Shown here one piece after another: positions 33,650 through 45,914 of a stretch of DNA of 64,000 nucleotides. Under the pieces are notes generated by a model. The model worked only from the letters and a program-made list of their open reading frames with translations. It was not told the origin of the DNA and did not search any database. The stretch comes from Erythroxylum novogranatense (taxonomy: Eukaryota > Streptophyta > Magnoliopsida > Malpighiales > Erythroxylaceae): assembly GCA_029891385.1 (NCBI GenBank), contig CM057234.1:27824350-27888349 (forward strand), in the 5' to 3' direction. A program made the translations under genes and the position numbers. How positions within the stretch are numbered: the first letter of the stretch is position 1; each line of letters begins with the position of its first letter.

Positions 33650-36000
33650 CTATCAACCACGACCATGATTAAAGCCATTTCATCCACCTTTAAAATTTAC
33701 AAATAAAGTCTATCAAGATTGATATCCACGGTCTTTCTAGAATAGGCAAAGGTTGTAATAATCTTGCCTCCTTTCTTTCTTACTTAACCAATTGACAAAT
33801 AAGGCAACTTTTAATATATACCTTTATTTCATTCTCCATCTCTTACCAATAGTAATAATAAGAAAGGATCATGAGCATCTGTTGAACTCTACGCTGACTA
33901 GCCCATTATGAGTCATGTGTCTTTAGGTACCTACAATTGATTGCTTTTTTTCATCAAAATTCTACCATCATTGAGCCAAAATTATTGCACCACACCATCC
34001 TTTACTTGTTACACAATTCGCTAATAAGTGTTATCAAGAAGAGCTATTAGTTTGATTTGCCTTAATAAATCTGATTCCAGCTGAGAGAAAGCATATAAAA
34101 CTACAAAGACTTCTTTCTGACTCAATGCATCCACCACATTATTTTGCCTCTCTAGTTTATACTGCTACACAAAGTTATATTCAATAAGAAACTCTTACCA
34201 ATAAGGTTGTCTTACAGGTAATTTCTTTTGATTCTTGAAAAAAGTATTAGCAGTATTGTTTATACAAACAACAAATATGATTCCTAATAAATAAACTCGC
34301 CAAGCTTCAAGGCAATGCATTATTGCTATCATCTCTTTCTTGTGGGTTAATTATAATTGCTTTTACCATTAAGATTGAGACTTTCAAAAACAACAAGATG
34401 GCCTTTTTACATCAAGATTCCATAATGGCTTTATCCAAGGCACCCATTTCCTCGAAAGGGAGATTAAATTCAAGCAACTTTAACAGATGTTGGGTTAAAA
34501 TGATTGCTTTTAACTTCTTAGAGGCTTCTTAATATGTCTTTGACCATCATCGCTCTTGATTATTTTTTAACAAATCAGTCAAAGGCGTTGCCTTCTTTGA
34601 GTAACCAAAACTGAATTGGCAATAGTAGTTTACTAAACCAATAAAGCCCCTAAGCTCTCACATCATTTTTGGAACTTTCCAATTAATAATTGTTGTACCA
34701 TTTTAAGATCCATTCACCACTTTCCTTTTACTTACCAAGTGTCCCAGAAATTTGATTTTTGATTGGGTAAACTTGCCTTTCTCTATCTTCACAAAATGCT
34801 TGTATTACTACAACCACTTGAACACCTTCCTTAAATGTTGTACATTCTCTGCCATATTAGTGTTATACACTACTATATCATCTAAGTATATCATCACAAA
34901 ATCATCTAGAAATTCATAAAGTGTATCATCAATTAAGTTATAAAATGTTGCAGAGCATTTGTCAAACCAAATGACATAACAAAAAATTCATATGATTGAT
35001 AGAAAGTTACACAAGTCTTCTTTTACTCATCACCCTCAGCAATTCGCATCACTAATACCTACTCCATAAGCATAATTTTGTGAAGAATACTAACCTTGAT
35101 AATATATCCATCAAGTATTGAACTAATAGAACAAGATTTTTTTTTTTATAGTTACCTTGTTCAAGGATCGAAAGTTTATAAAAAGATGTAAAGCTTCATC
35201 TTGCTTCTTTTGGAATAACACGGAAGCTCTATATAAGGCTTTGGAAGATTGGATATAACTCGCTTCCAATAATTCATCAAATTCCTTTCTGTAACTCCAC
35301 TAAATCTAATCGTGTCATTCTATAAGGGGCGCAGATATGGGGAATTGCACTTATCATTAATTTGATCTTATGATTGACTTTGTGATAGGGAGGAAGAGTT
35401 TTTGGCAACTCTTTAGGCATCACGTCCTTAAATTTCTTAATCCTTTTATAATATAGTTAAGAACTTCCACCATATGGTCTTCAGTAATCCCCCACATGAC
35501 TGTAAGTTAAGACTTCATACCTTTCTTAAGGTCTTTCTCAAAACTCATAGTAGAATTATATGCTACCATTGTTGTTTTGTCTACCGTACCTATGCTAGAT
35601 CTATAACCATTTAAATGACATAAATTTTGCTCATTCATTAGTATAATACATCCAAGATGTCGGAATAACATCGCTTTCACTGGACTGAGAAAGTCAATAT
35701 CCAAAATCAACTCAAAATCATCAAGGGTATTACCATTATATTATATTTCGCAAGCTCAATGAAACATTATATACTACTCGTACTATTACTTGTGCTTTTA
35801 CCACCGGAGTTTTCATCTTCGCTATAGTCTTGCTCAGTTTTAACCCTAATTTTTGCACCATTGATTCAATAACAAATTTATGAGTGACTCTTGCATCTAA
35901 CTTAGAAGTGAGCTCCTTTCTGTTACCTATATCTTCTTCTACATTAATCGTTTAGAAAGACTCACTTAGGTACTAACTCTATTGAGCAAGCAAATATGAT
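33650..36000 (-). pseudogene. Decayed Ty3-gypsy pol, no LTRs found
   Basis: On the minus strand, from 36000 down: a protease-like block (ILDIDFLSPVKAMLFRHLG, near 35660-35710), an RT with DFVMIYLDDIVVYNTNMAE (the YLDD active site, near 34850-34900) and FVKIEKGKFTQSKIKFLGHL, an RNase H near 33900-34330 (EKEMIAIIALEAWRVYLLG), and an integrase start near 33690-33790 (ICQLVKQERRKQDYYN-like). The order is that of gypsy pol. Multiple stops and shifts are present. No flanking LTR or duplication could be identified. Confidence 0.82.
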
Positions 36001-36586
36001 TAAACCCTGCTTTTGAGTGATGTGTCTATTACTAAAGCATTCATCTTTTCCTTCATTGGATAATTATAGGCCTAATAGATGCGTAGTCTAGTCTATTTAT
36101 CTATGGTCTGTTATTTGAGCATAAATTCATCTTTAGTTTCACCAAGAACATCCAAGGTCAGGCCAACTCGCCCAAGCCAAGCTAATCAACACTTTATAAT
36201 ATGTCAAAGCTAACAAAAGCTTGAACCATGCTTGATCCCACCTATTTAAGTCACCTTAGTTCTTTGGGCATACCTTCCTTATACCTAATCCTTGCTAAAC
36301 ATTGGCCAAGGCACACCAATGGCTAGCAAATTAGTCCAACAAATGTTAAAGGGCTAATAATAGTCCTCATATGTATATCCCCTGAAATCTTTAAAATTAA
36401 TAATAACCTAACAGAGCTACAATTGCAGAATTCGAATTCAAGTTCAAATAGACATTCAGACTTAACTTTAGATTCTAAAGGGAAAATTTTTTTATTTTTT
36501 TGTCATGGATCATTTTCAAAAGAAAATATTTTTAATAAGTGATTTTAAAGTCTCAGTCACCTAAAAGGTCCCTAAAAGATGGATAT
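36001..36586. other. Intergenic, possibly remains of gypsy gag
   Basis: Lies directly upstream (minus-strand sense) of the decayed gypsy protease, so it may contain eroded gag, but no motif is clear. Confidence 0.3.
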
Positions 36587-36920
36587 TACCATTTTGGGTT
36601 AATTACAAAAAAAATTCAAACTTTACTCAATTTTGACATTATAGCCCGAATTTAAAAAATGGTATTTAATTACTCAAGCATTCAATTTTTTTCAATTCTA
36701 GATCAATGCTAGTATTTTTGTTAATGTTGATGACATGACTTGCTATATAAGACAGAAACTCTAAATACTTATACATGTCAGACTTCATTAAACTAACTAA
36801 TTAAGTTTTATTAAGTTGTTTAACTAAACTACTTTATTTTTAAATGAAGAAAACCCTAAATCCAAACTCAGTTCATGTAAAGAGGTGTCTAAGGTGGCAA
36901 ATTGGGATTTCATTCAAATT

Positions 36921-39900
36921 TACTACAAGAAATTAATACAATCTGTGATGTTTTAAAAAGTCACAAAATCTCAAAAAAAATGTCATAAAATACAATTTGT
37001 GAAGTTTTAAAAAACGACATAATAAACATCGTGGAATGTGATGTAGGCAAAATGTTTATATGACGTTTCCTATAAAACATCACAAAAAATACAAACATTT
37101 TATGACGTTTTAAAAAACATCACTGAAAGATTGATCCTTCCGCAATGTTTTTTGGAATATCACGGAAAGTCACATTCTGCGATGTTTTTTAAAAACGTCA
37201 CGGAAAGCATTCCGCGACGTTTTAGAAAATGTCACGAAAAGTCACATTCTGTGATATTTTCTAAAATGTCACGAAAAGTCACATTCCTGTAACCTGTGAC
37301 ATTTATACAAAAACGTCACAGTTAGTATTATTTTTAATTGTTATTTTTCCATTTTTTGAAAATCATTTTAATTTAATAATTTTTTAATTTTAATAATTAT
37401 TTTTTAAAATACAAAATTTTTATCTTATTTGTTTAATAACTTTTGCGAACTCAAAAAATTAGTACAAATATTGCTTCAAATTAAACCTGTAATGTCATAA
37501 AGGCGGACGCGGATTATATTAGAATTTCCTGGAAATGAAAAACAGGAAAATAATTCTTTAACATTACTGATGATACTGAGGAGCTGCATCGATTGTTGTA
37601 GACCAAAGAATTTGACATTTTATTTATCACATTTAAAATTTTGATGAAGACAATTACACAAAAAACACTCCCTCAATATGCCCAGCACACCTGAATACCC
37701 AAAAGAGAAAAAGACAAACATTCCCTACCTACATGAAACAACTTAATACTACTATACCATTCACTCTACACCACCTACGATCAGTAGTGAGACACTCTAG
37801 TCAGTCATTAGGTATCATAAAAGAACATCACCCACGAAATTAGCAAAAAGACAAACTATGTTGTTGCCAAACAGCTCCTCAAATTGCTCCATGAGGAAAT
37901 CAAGACACCTTAAGATTAGGCTGCAAGAACTATGATCACGATGAGAAGTATAATTCCAAAGATAACCAGAAGCAAGCAAGTCTGCACAATAACACAAAGA
38001 ATAAGTTGCAAAATTTTAAATGAAAAATATTCAAGAGACTTTAACTTATTGTAAATATAAAACATCATATTTCTCTTATCAACATTACTAGTCATTTTTG
38101 CAGAGGCACTACCACAACATTGAAGTTTGAAAACCTACATAACTTAACTTGGAAAATAAGAAAGCTATAGACCTTGGGCTTTTGATGTTCCTTTGATAAC
38201 ATGAAACTTAAAAGATAGGTCTAAACCTTGCTAAAAGAATTTAAAGAAGGAAATAAATAAAGAAATGAAAATACCCTACCAAAGATGAGTTTGATCTTTG
38301 GGCCTTTGCAATATTGAGTAATCTAATGAAAATGAGTTATTTAGAGTCATAATTCTATGATCAACCATAATAGCGAAATTTTGATATGAATAGCTGCATT
38401 CCAATAACTTGGTATTGGATAAGCAATTGGAATTTCTACCATATATGACAGAGGAAAACAAAAACAAAATAAATAAGTCACAATTCCAAAATGTCCCAAA
38501 TGTAGTGAAAAATAGTTTAACCAAAAAGGAAAAGATGGAATTACCAATCATACTCCTTGCTTATGTACAAGGACAACAAGATCTTTAAATATCTCATTCA
38601 CTTCACTAATCTGCTGCTAAATTTCTTGTATTCCCTGATCCTTTTCTACAATACTGGAAATCTCTACCACGATACCCTTTAAGGAATTAACATAATTTTG
38701 GATCAATAACAAGAGGCAAGTAATTTTTAGCTTCAAACTATTCCTAGCACTTTTTAACAAGGTCACTTCCACATATACTTGTTTGATTAATATAAAAACA
38801 AAAAAATCAATGTTTTTAGCATTGGTTCATACTTACTAAGTATATGAGCACCATTTTACCTTCTTGACTCTACAAGAAGTGCTTGCTATTCCAGTTCTTA
38901 TCTCGACTTACATCTATCTCACTTTCTGTATAGATGCAAACCAAGAAAACCAAAATCTTTAGACAATATATAATAAAAAATTTGCAACACTTAGTGCAGT
39001 AACAGTGACTGAAACAAAACTTTCTAGGATGATATTATACAGTGCTGCATCATAAAAACACACAAGAGTGAATTTACCATCTCTGATGTAGATTCCAAGG
39101 GCTACAAAAACATATATTACGGTAAGAAATGCTGAGAGGCGCAATCAAGTTGCCAGAGTCGACAAATGAGGAACCATAATCGCAAATATGAAAAATTTAA
39201 GCCTTGTAATGAGATTACAATATGAAATCTTCAAAGCCATATCATCCATAAAAAGAGTACATATACCCTGCATTCAAGAACATATAATTAGACAGCATGA
39301 GAGGAAAGCTCACAAGTTTGGAACTTCACATGAAAATATCAACAACCAGTCAAGTCAGAATATTGAAGACACAATTTCTTTGTATAATGAGATAGTATTT
39401 CAATAGAACAATAAAAGTAAATATCATCTTTGGTCTATAGGACAAATTTACACCTATTAAAATATCTTAAGTTATACTATTCAAGGAAATGGTCGAAACA
39501 AATTCATTTTACTGTAATTACTAAATATAACTAATCAACAAGGATGGTGTTAAGGTAATGAAAGTTGAGTGTTGCCATTTCATTCTACCTTAATAGATGA
39601 ACTAGCAAGAATGATTAACCCAGTACTGGCCATGAAAAGATTAAGGTACTGTAACAACCAAAGAATATTATATCCCTTTTTACCTATAAATTAGGGGCCT
39701 AAAAAAGAATACATCAAAACACTAAGACATAACAAAGCAATGTCATTAGCAATTACATGAAGAGAAAGAAAAAGATACAGTTAAAAATCTCCACTGCGGA
39801 GTCTTGTGACTTATCTCATATCGTAAATATACCTTGCAAGATCTTTGTATCTGATGTGTCTCCTCCTACCAAGTTGATGGAGTTTGGCAAGAAGGGTACT

Positions 39901-40902
39901 TGCTTACAACAATAGTGCAATAGCCACAAATAAACCAACCACGCCCCTTGTCCATCCTAGGTGAACCATAATGCTTTCAGAATAGCTCAGTATGTATCCA
40001 CTATTGTTACAAGTGATGAGAACAGCAGCAGTATGGACCCAGGAATCTGTAAAATTCCAAAAAAAAACAAGCGTCAAGCTTTTTAGAATCACTTATTCTA
40101 AATTTGACATTCATTTCTCAAGGCAAATGGGAAATCGCATAGCAGATGCCAAAGTATGGCCAAGAAATGATACAAGCACATAACTTCTATATGAAATTCC
40201 ACATACCCAACTAAATAATCATAATTGGTTCGTCAGTGTTCTGTTACTCGATGAGGCATATAAGTCGACCCATACTTCCAGTTTCCAAATATAGAAATGT
40301 ATATAAGCCAAAAAGTGGCAACTAACTAATTAGACACACGATCAAGATTCATGAAGCATAATAAGCAAAAGATTATGGATGAAATCCCAATGATATTAAC
40401 CTCCATTGCAAAATACAACCAATAAAGTAAGCATTTCCATCTCTACCCTCCAGTGAAAGGCAAAACAAAAGCCCAAAGCTAGAGAAACCAGTTTCTTAGT
40501 TCCAATTTCGTAAAAATCTTTTGATGAAGAAAAAAGAGGAAAAATGATCTCCTGTCCCAAATCCCATTGAAAATGGAAAGAAATTCAAAGCCAGACTGGA
40601 TTTAAATTACACACTTTTAAAGAGACTGTTAATCTCAAAACGCTTGGGTGTTTTAGTGGAGGAAGAAGGAGCGGCGCTGCTACAGGCCTCACATTTAGGT
40701 GGGAAGAAGGCAGAGAGAAGAAACCAGAGAAAAACTAGAGAAGAAGAAATGTCAGAGAAGAAAGTGGGAAATCAACGCATGAGAAAAACTTTTAAATATT
40801 AAATAAACAAAAGGCAAACGCCAACCACATTGCAAAAAGTGTTACAAATTTGTGAAGTTTTTTTCAATAAAACGTTGCATATTGTATTAATTTCTTGTAG
40901 TG
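36921..40902. mobile_element. Non-autonomous CACTA transposon carrying a captured gene fragment
   Basis: The left end is (T)ACTACAAGAAATTAATACA and the right end is its exact inverse ending in TAGTG; only the first base of the left end is changed (T for C). A 3-bp duplication ATT (36918-36920 and 40903-40905) flanks it, as expected for CACTA/EnSpm elements. Subterminal repeats of the AAAACGTCAC type crowd 36950-37320. No transposase coding was found in the 4.0 kb. Instead the interior contains pieces of a syntaxin gene with introns (about 37916-39896). Confidence 0.88.
37916..39896 (-). pseudogene. Captured fragment of a SYP2-type Qa-SNARE (syntaxin) gene
   Basis: Separate minus-strand blocks match exons of plant SYP2 syntaxins (SYP21/22/23 type, vacuolar and endosomal membrane fusion) in the right order. 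About 39838-39896: decayed N-terminal helix (KLH...RRHI). 38860-38935: a QALLVESRR block before a GTAAAA donor. 38545-38690: SNARE motif (VEKDQGIQEI, stop, QQISEVNEIFKDLVVLVHKQ) with a donor G/GTAATT. About 38388-38440: a trace of the following exon. 37916-37981: a 66-bp final exon after a TTGTGCAG acceptor, encoding TCLLLVIFGIILLIVIIVLA plus one residue and stop, the membrane anchor. In-frame stops and a lost base in the SNARE exon make it a pseudogene. Retained introns show DNA-level capture, not retroposition. Confidence 0.82.
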
Positions 40903-41440
40903 ATTTTTAGAAACTTAATGAAACTTAATTAGTTAGTAAAGACCGTTCAATTGCATTATTCATAAGCAGTATGGTGAGGATTGGAAGCGATAGTTTAATG
41001 AGTTCTACCATCAAAACCTCAGAACCACCACCATTGATCTCCTTTATAACTAAATATAGATGCTTCAGGTGGTTTTAGAGCTAAAGATCAAGTCTGGGGA
41101 TGATTTCTTTGGAATTCCCTAACAAATTGTGATTTACAATAAGGACACATTGTTTGATCTCCAAGCTTGGGAGTTTCTCAAGTATTTGGTGGTTGTGAAG
41201 CCGCTGATTGTGGATGTCACACAAAATGATGCTAGTCTTCAACCACGAGGGGTTGAACAAGCTAAAACTGTCGATTGTATTAAAGGAGTTTATGAATCAT
41301 GTTTGGGGTTATTTTTAAAGTGTATGTGATGGGAGAATATGTGAACTGCATTAAGAGAAAATAATTGCCTAACGTTCCCGAGGAGAAATTGAAGAGCTTT
41401 GAGGGTTTTTTTTAATCATTTTCTTAAGCGTCAAATTTGA
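40903..41440 (+). pseudogene. Unrecognised coding remnant inside the MULE-like element
   Basis: A plus-strand frame without stops (41129-41329) reads IYNKDTLFDLQAWEFLKYL and continues to LGLFLKCM. After a small frame change the DNA still encodes GEYVNCIKRK and PEEKLKSFEGFF before the right inverted repeat. The composition looks like real protein. I do not recognise the family. It may be a host gene end captured by the element. No ATG starts the open part. Confidence 0.4.
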
Positions 41441-41653
41441 ATGGAATGAGTTAGTTTCATTAATTTTGACGTGCATAGGTATTTAGGGTTTCCCTTTTAT
41501 ATGGCAAGCCATGTCAGGAACATTAATGAAGATACAAATGTCGGATTAGAATTAAAAAAAGGATATTTGAGTATTTAATTGCTACTTAAGTTGGTGATAT
41601 AATTGCAAAATTGAGTAAAGTTTCAAATTTTTTATAATTAACCATAAAATTTT

Positions 41654-42283
41654 AATATCAAAGCCTCTCCTTCCAAATAATTAGTCAACAACAAACCAAC
41701 AAAATTTCTAGTAAAATGCCATATGCAAATATATATAGATAAAATCAGAAAATAATTGTGTCTAATATATAGTTTTGAGAAGTTAGAGAGAAAGTTTTAG
41801 AAAGAGAAACTCTTACTTGAACCAACGAGTTCTCAAAATAAAACAATATAGTCCTTATAATACAAAAGGCAAAGCTATAAACCCTTAAAATAAAATAAAA
41901 TCAAGGAAGTAATTTAATAAAAGTGACAATTTTTGTTGAGACCTCTCCTCAACTAAGATTGCACATAACTTGGTCAACCATGTTTCTTCTGTTAATTGAA
42001 GAAATATTTTGCAAGAAAGAACTCAATTGATAAAACTTTCTCATCATTTTTTGTCTTTTTATACACGTTACTGATCAAGATACACTAAACATGAATCTAA
42101 TAAATGTAATAAAAGCTATACTTTTTAGATGATAAAATTAATTACAATAGAGGATCGTCTCATTTAGATCAAATCTATAAAAGGTATATGGTGACGCTAG
42201 AGAGCGTCCAAAGGGTAGCCAATTGATTAAAGAATAATATATCCAACATTAACTTAGTGGATATTATTTACATAAAACAATTA
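41654..42283. other. AT-rich intergenic stretch
   Basis: Nothing recognised between the MULE-like element and gypsy element B. Confidence 0.45.
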
Positions 42284-42288
42284 AAGTG

Positions 42289-42698
42289 TGGTTCAGCCGG
42301 ATTCTGGCCGAATGGTGCGTTGCCGTTTGGCTCCATCGGTTGGCAACTTCCTGTGATCCAAGCTATGCGAATGTACCTGCAAAACAATGAAAGGCACGTC
42401 GGGGGTTATGTCCCGATTAGCCCCTCCGATGCTCAAGTCAGGTTTTTGGTGAAGGTGGGATTGATCGAATCAAAGGAATCTCTAGGTTATGAGTTACATA
42501 CCTTGATAATGAGAGAATCATACCTTATATATGATTTCCTGCTAGGTTTTAGGTCCTTACGTTTCTCACGTACGTGCATGGGAGGTTTTCTCATCTTGTG
42601 GGCTGGTTTTGTGGATTAGACCCAAATTAAGCCATGGGTGCGTGATCGTCGATCGGCTCGTAATATTGGACTCGGGCCCAATATTGCCGACCCAACCA
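42289..42698 (-). repeat. 3' LTR of gypsy element B
   Basis: 410 bp, from TGGTTCAGCCGG to GACCCAACCA on the plus strand, a direct repeat of 51925-52328. The minus-strand polypurine tract (GGAGTAGGGGGCTTA) follows at about 42699-42713. Confidence 0.88.
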
Positions 42699-43286
42699 TA
42701 AGCCCCCTACTCCTCGAAGTCCGAAGCGAAGAAGGGTCGAAGGAGTATGTTTTGTGATTAAATCGGCCGCTTCATAATCGTAAGCGGGGCGGGTCGTAAT
42801 GTAATGCCGATCGGTCAGCGTTGGCCTTATAGCTCGGTTTAGGGCGGCTCGGGTGATTTTAGTTGGTCGGTGCTAACTTTGGTCTGTCTGCTCGTAATGG
42901 TGACCGTTGTGCTACTTCTTCGTATTAGGATTGATTGGTTGAGGTCCCTCGGTGATCGGTCTTGTCGCTTATTGCGTGACGGTCGCGTTATAGTAGGTTG
43001 ACCCGCCATCATTGGCGAAACTTGGACTTGGTACATTTATTGTTTGGCTGCGTGCTCGACAACCGTTCGAGAATCTGAAACGTGTCGTCCTTGCGGTATT
43101 TGCCGCATATCCCCGTCGTCTTTTCAATCGCTCGCGCCTCTTCCTTTCAACCGCACGTGCCTCTTGGTTGTCGAGTAACCTTGATTCACTGTGGCTCGGA
43201 TCGTGCGCGTGTCCGAAACATAGCTTCGGATTGTCTCCGATGTCGTGCTTTGGTGGGTCACTTTCAGTGTTCCTCCTTTCGACCCC

Positions 43287-43293
43287 TATAAAT
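43287..43293 (+). promoter_or_regulatory. TATA box of the antisense gene (element B)
   Basis: TATAAAT on the plus strand, about 205 bp before ATG 43492. It is the counterpart of the box in element A at 22675-22682. Confidence 0.55.
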
Positions 43294-43491
43294 ATTCATG
43301 GTCGACGAGTTGAGGCGCTTTCACGTTTCCTTTCATTCTCACCTTGTACTTTGCCTTCGTTTGCTTATCATCGCTCGTGATTCCCGAAATTTCCTTTCAT
43401 TTAGCCGTCCGATTTCCTGTTTCTAAACTCCGATTAGAGTGCGTCCTTTTCTTCATTCCCTCTTCGTTTCAAAGTCTTTTTCTTGTTGATC

Positions 43492-45400
43492 ATGTCGAGC
43501 GGTAGTTACGGGAGTGTGGCGGAGTTGCGGAGGCGTTGATGAGAGAGAAGAGGCGGAGGCGATTGTGGGGGCACCGCCTTAGAAAGGCAGCGTCGTCAAT
43601 GACCGTAGGGAGTTGAATAGGTTGGCGATTAAGTTTAATATCCCTTCGTCTTGGGGCCTCGGTTGGCTTTGCGAGCAGGCGGATCCACAAGAACTTCGTG
43701 GGTACTTATTTGTTCCGCTGACTTCTTTTGGTTGGTGGGATGAGACTCCCTATGCCCCGATCATTGACGAGTGTGCTCCACCTACGGGATCTTCTGAGCG
43801 ATTCCTCAACAGTTGGAGGTTTATAAGCAGTTTGTCCTTCTTGTGCCATCGGTTGACCATCCACCTTCGTCGGCGTTCTGCGCCATTTCACGAGAATGAG
43901 TCACGGTCCGAGCTCGGGGTGGGATTCCCTTCTTCGATATAGGGATGCTCGGTATCGCCCGGCGAAGCGCCCTCAAGGTTTCATCTGGCGAGTCAAGTAC
44001 TTTTTCGTGAAGCCCGGGTCTTCCTCAGTCTTGGCCGTGGAGGTATCCTGGCGAAAGCAATGGAATGTGCGTCGACCTTGTCCCTCGGTAGGGAGGAGTG
44101 GGAGTTGATTGGTCGTGTCAAGGAGCTCGGTAGATACAACTTGATCGGCTCATTCGGGGATATCCACAGGGAGCCTCGGTAAACTCCTTCCTCGTCGGTC
44201 CCCGCCTCGGATTAAGCGGGCTAAATGGGAAACCGCCCGTCCGGTTGACTCCTCGTGATTGTATTGATTGTTGAATTTGATGTGTTAGTTTTTCTCTAAC
44301 TCGATTTGTCATCGTGCAGCCATGGTGAGAGTGGATGAAGATCGTGCCCGAGCCGCCAAGTTAAAAAGCGATCTGCGAAAGAAAAGGAAAGATGGAGGCG
44401 GGTGGGGAATATTGCTTTATGTCGAGGGCTGCCCCTCGATCTGACCGATGGAAGTTTCATCTGCGGGGACCTTCCAGCGCCTCGGCGTCATTACCTCTCA
44501 TCCCGATTGGCGGGTCGGTTGTTTGGCGGGGAGGAAGAGGAGGAGGCTCATGACCTCTTAAGAGGAAGAGGTTGGTCGGTGGGCGATCTGGAGAGGAAGC
44601 GAGAAGGCGAGGGAAGGTGCGGGCTGCGAACCATGGGCGATGGGAGTCCGTCCTTAAGCTTGCTAAGGGCGCCACGACGGTGACCTCGAAGTATCCGGTA
44701 TCTTGCGAGGATTGTCCTCCCGTGGGCGAGGAGATGATGGAAAAGAAGAGCGCCTTGAATTTGGGATCTCGACATTTCGTCTTGGTGTGCGACGGCGACA
44801 ATGTCCCTCGCCGTCTTTGCGGCATTTGGAGCATTGGACCAAGAAGTCCGGGATCTGCGTGAGCAAGCGAAGACCTCGAAGGACAAGCTGTTGGAGGTAG
44901 AGGAGGAAAGACTTCCTCAAGCTCAAAATGCATCCTTGGAGGAGGAGAAGAGGTCTTTGTTGGCTCGATTGGCGGCGAGAAAGAGAGAAGTGGAGAAGAA
45001 GAGGAGATCGGCGGATGGAGAGGGAGAGAGAGTCGCCAGTGGAGGAAGCTATTAGAATGGGCGGGAGCTTAATAAGCAGCTCCACATAGATTGCCGCTCC
45101 TTGATGGTGGGCGAGGGCGGTAGAAAACCTTGGCGAGAGTGCGGCGATGCATGCGGAAGCAACGGATCGAGGCCATCAAGCGATGGAAGGCGAGGTTCTT
45201 GTATGAGGAGAGTTTGGAGCTTACTGCGACATGGTCCTCGAGTCTTTGAGGAGGGTCACGAGCTTTATACTCTGAGGGTGGCGTGCCCTCGTTCGAAGAT
45301 ATCTTGGCCGCTTATTCACGAAGTTTCGGACTTTCTTTGGAGGAGATGGCGAAGCGGTCGAGGGGAGCGAGGCGTTAGGATGAGGAGCTAGACCTCGATT
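43492..45400 (+). pseudogene. Antisense gene of element B (Transposase_28-like), broken
   Basis: It begins ATGTCGAGCGGTAG at 43492, aligning with the start of the element A copy. Exon 1 shows the YAPIIDE and NSWRFISSLSFLCH blocks of the Transposase_28 type family in shifting frames up to about 44179, where CTCG/GTAAAC looks like a donor. A pyrimidine-rich stretch ends in GTGCAG/CC at about 44321, a good acceptor. Exon 2 carries the coiled coil (LDQEVRDLREQAKTSKDKL, near 44835-44890) and an acidic end near 45390. Several frameshifts make it a pseudogene. The gene runs against gag-pol and converges on the tandem array. Confidence 0.7.
44180..44321 (+). other. Probable intron of the antisense gene (element B)
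   Basis: About 142 bp, starting GTAAAC and ending TTTGTCATCGTGCAG. It is AT-richer than the flanks, and similarity to element A in the protein blocks drops here. Inferred only from splice signals and comparison. Confidence 0.45.
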
Positions 45401-45914
45401 CGAAGAGGAGGATCCCTATGAGGATGTTCCTTGATTGCTCCCTCATTCTGCTCCGGTTCCCTTGAGTTGCCCTCGAGGAAGGTCTTCCTAATGAAGGTTC
45501 TCTGCGGGCGCTTCCACGGTCTGCTCCTCTCCCTTTGGAGACTTGGGCATCCATCCGCTTAGAGTATTCTCCGGATACACCTTCTCCCGGCAAACACTTG
45601 AAGCTCACTGGTGGGCTTGTGACCGGGACCAAATGCGAAATAAAATTCTTTTCAAATGAACTTACTACCCATGTTTTGGCTCTTCGTTTTCGTTCGTAGT
45701 GGTCGTTTCTAGCTTGATAAAATCGTTTGCGTAGGAGCTCACTGGTGGGCTTGTGGCGGGGCGAACTCGATGCGATTGAACCTTTGTTTTGTATTTCATC
45801 TTCTCGAAGCTATTTTTCAAAGTCGATTCTTGTGTTTGTTCTTTGCTTGGATCGTAGTAGGCTCGAGTGTTACGCGCGGTCGATCGGTATTGAGGCCGAG
45901 TCGCGGTCGGGTTG

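Larger units (their letters stand above)
36596..41644. mobile_element. MULE-like element with long terminal inverted repeats
   Basis: 36596-36800 and about 41440-41644 are inverted copies of each other: GGTTAATTA(C/T)AAAAA, AAACTTTACTCAATTTTG and TGACATG(A/G)CTTGC(T/C)ATATAA occur in the same order on opposite strands. Arms of about 200 bp suit Mutator-like elements. An imperfect 9-bp flank (TACCATTTT at 36587, TAAAATTTT at 41645; 7 of 9 identical) may be the target duplication. A CACTA element (36921-40902) is nested inside. Without it the element is about 1.07 kb. No transposase was seen. Confidence 0.68.

Noticed and set aside
39188..39406. Plus-strand frame ending SLYNEIVFQ, reminiscent of a SNARE segment
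   Set aside because: The other syntaxin exons here are on the minus strand in proper order. The match is very short and probably accidental.
40903..41128. Start codon for the unrecognised frame at 41129
   Set aside because: The frame opens with GTG, and in-frame stops occur just upstream, so it is treated as a remnant rather than a gene.
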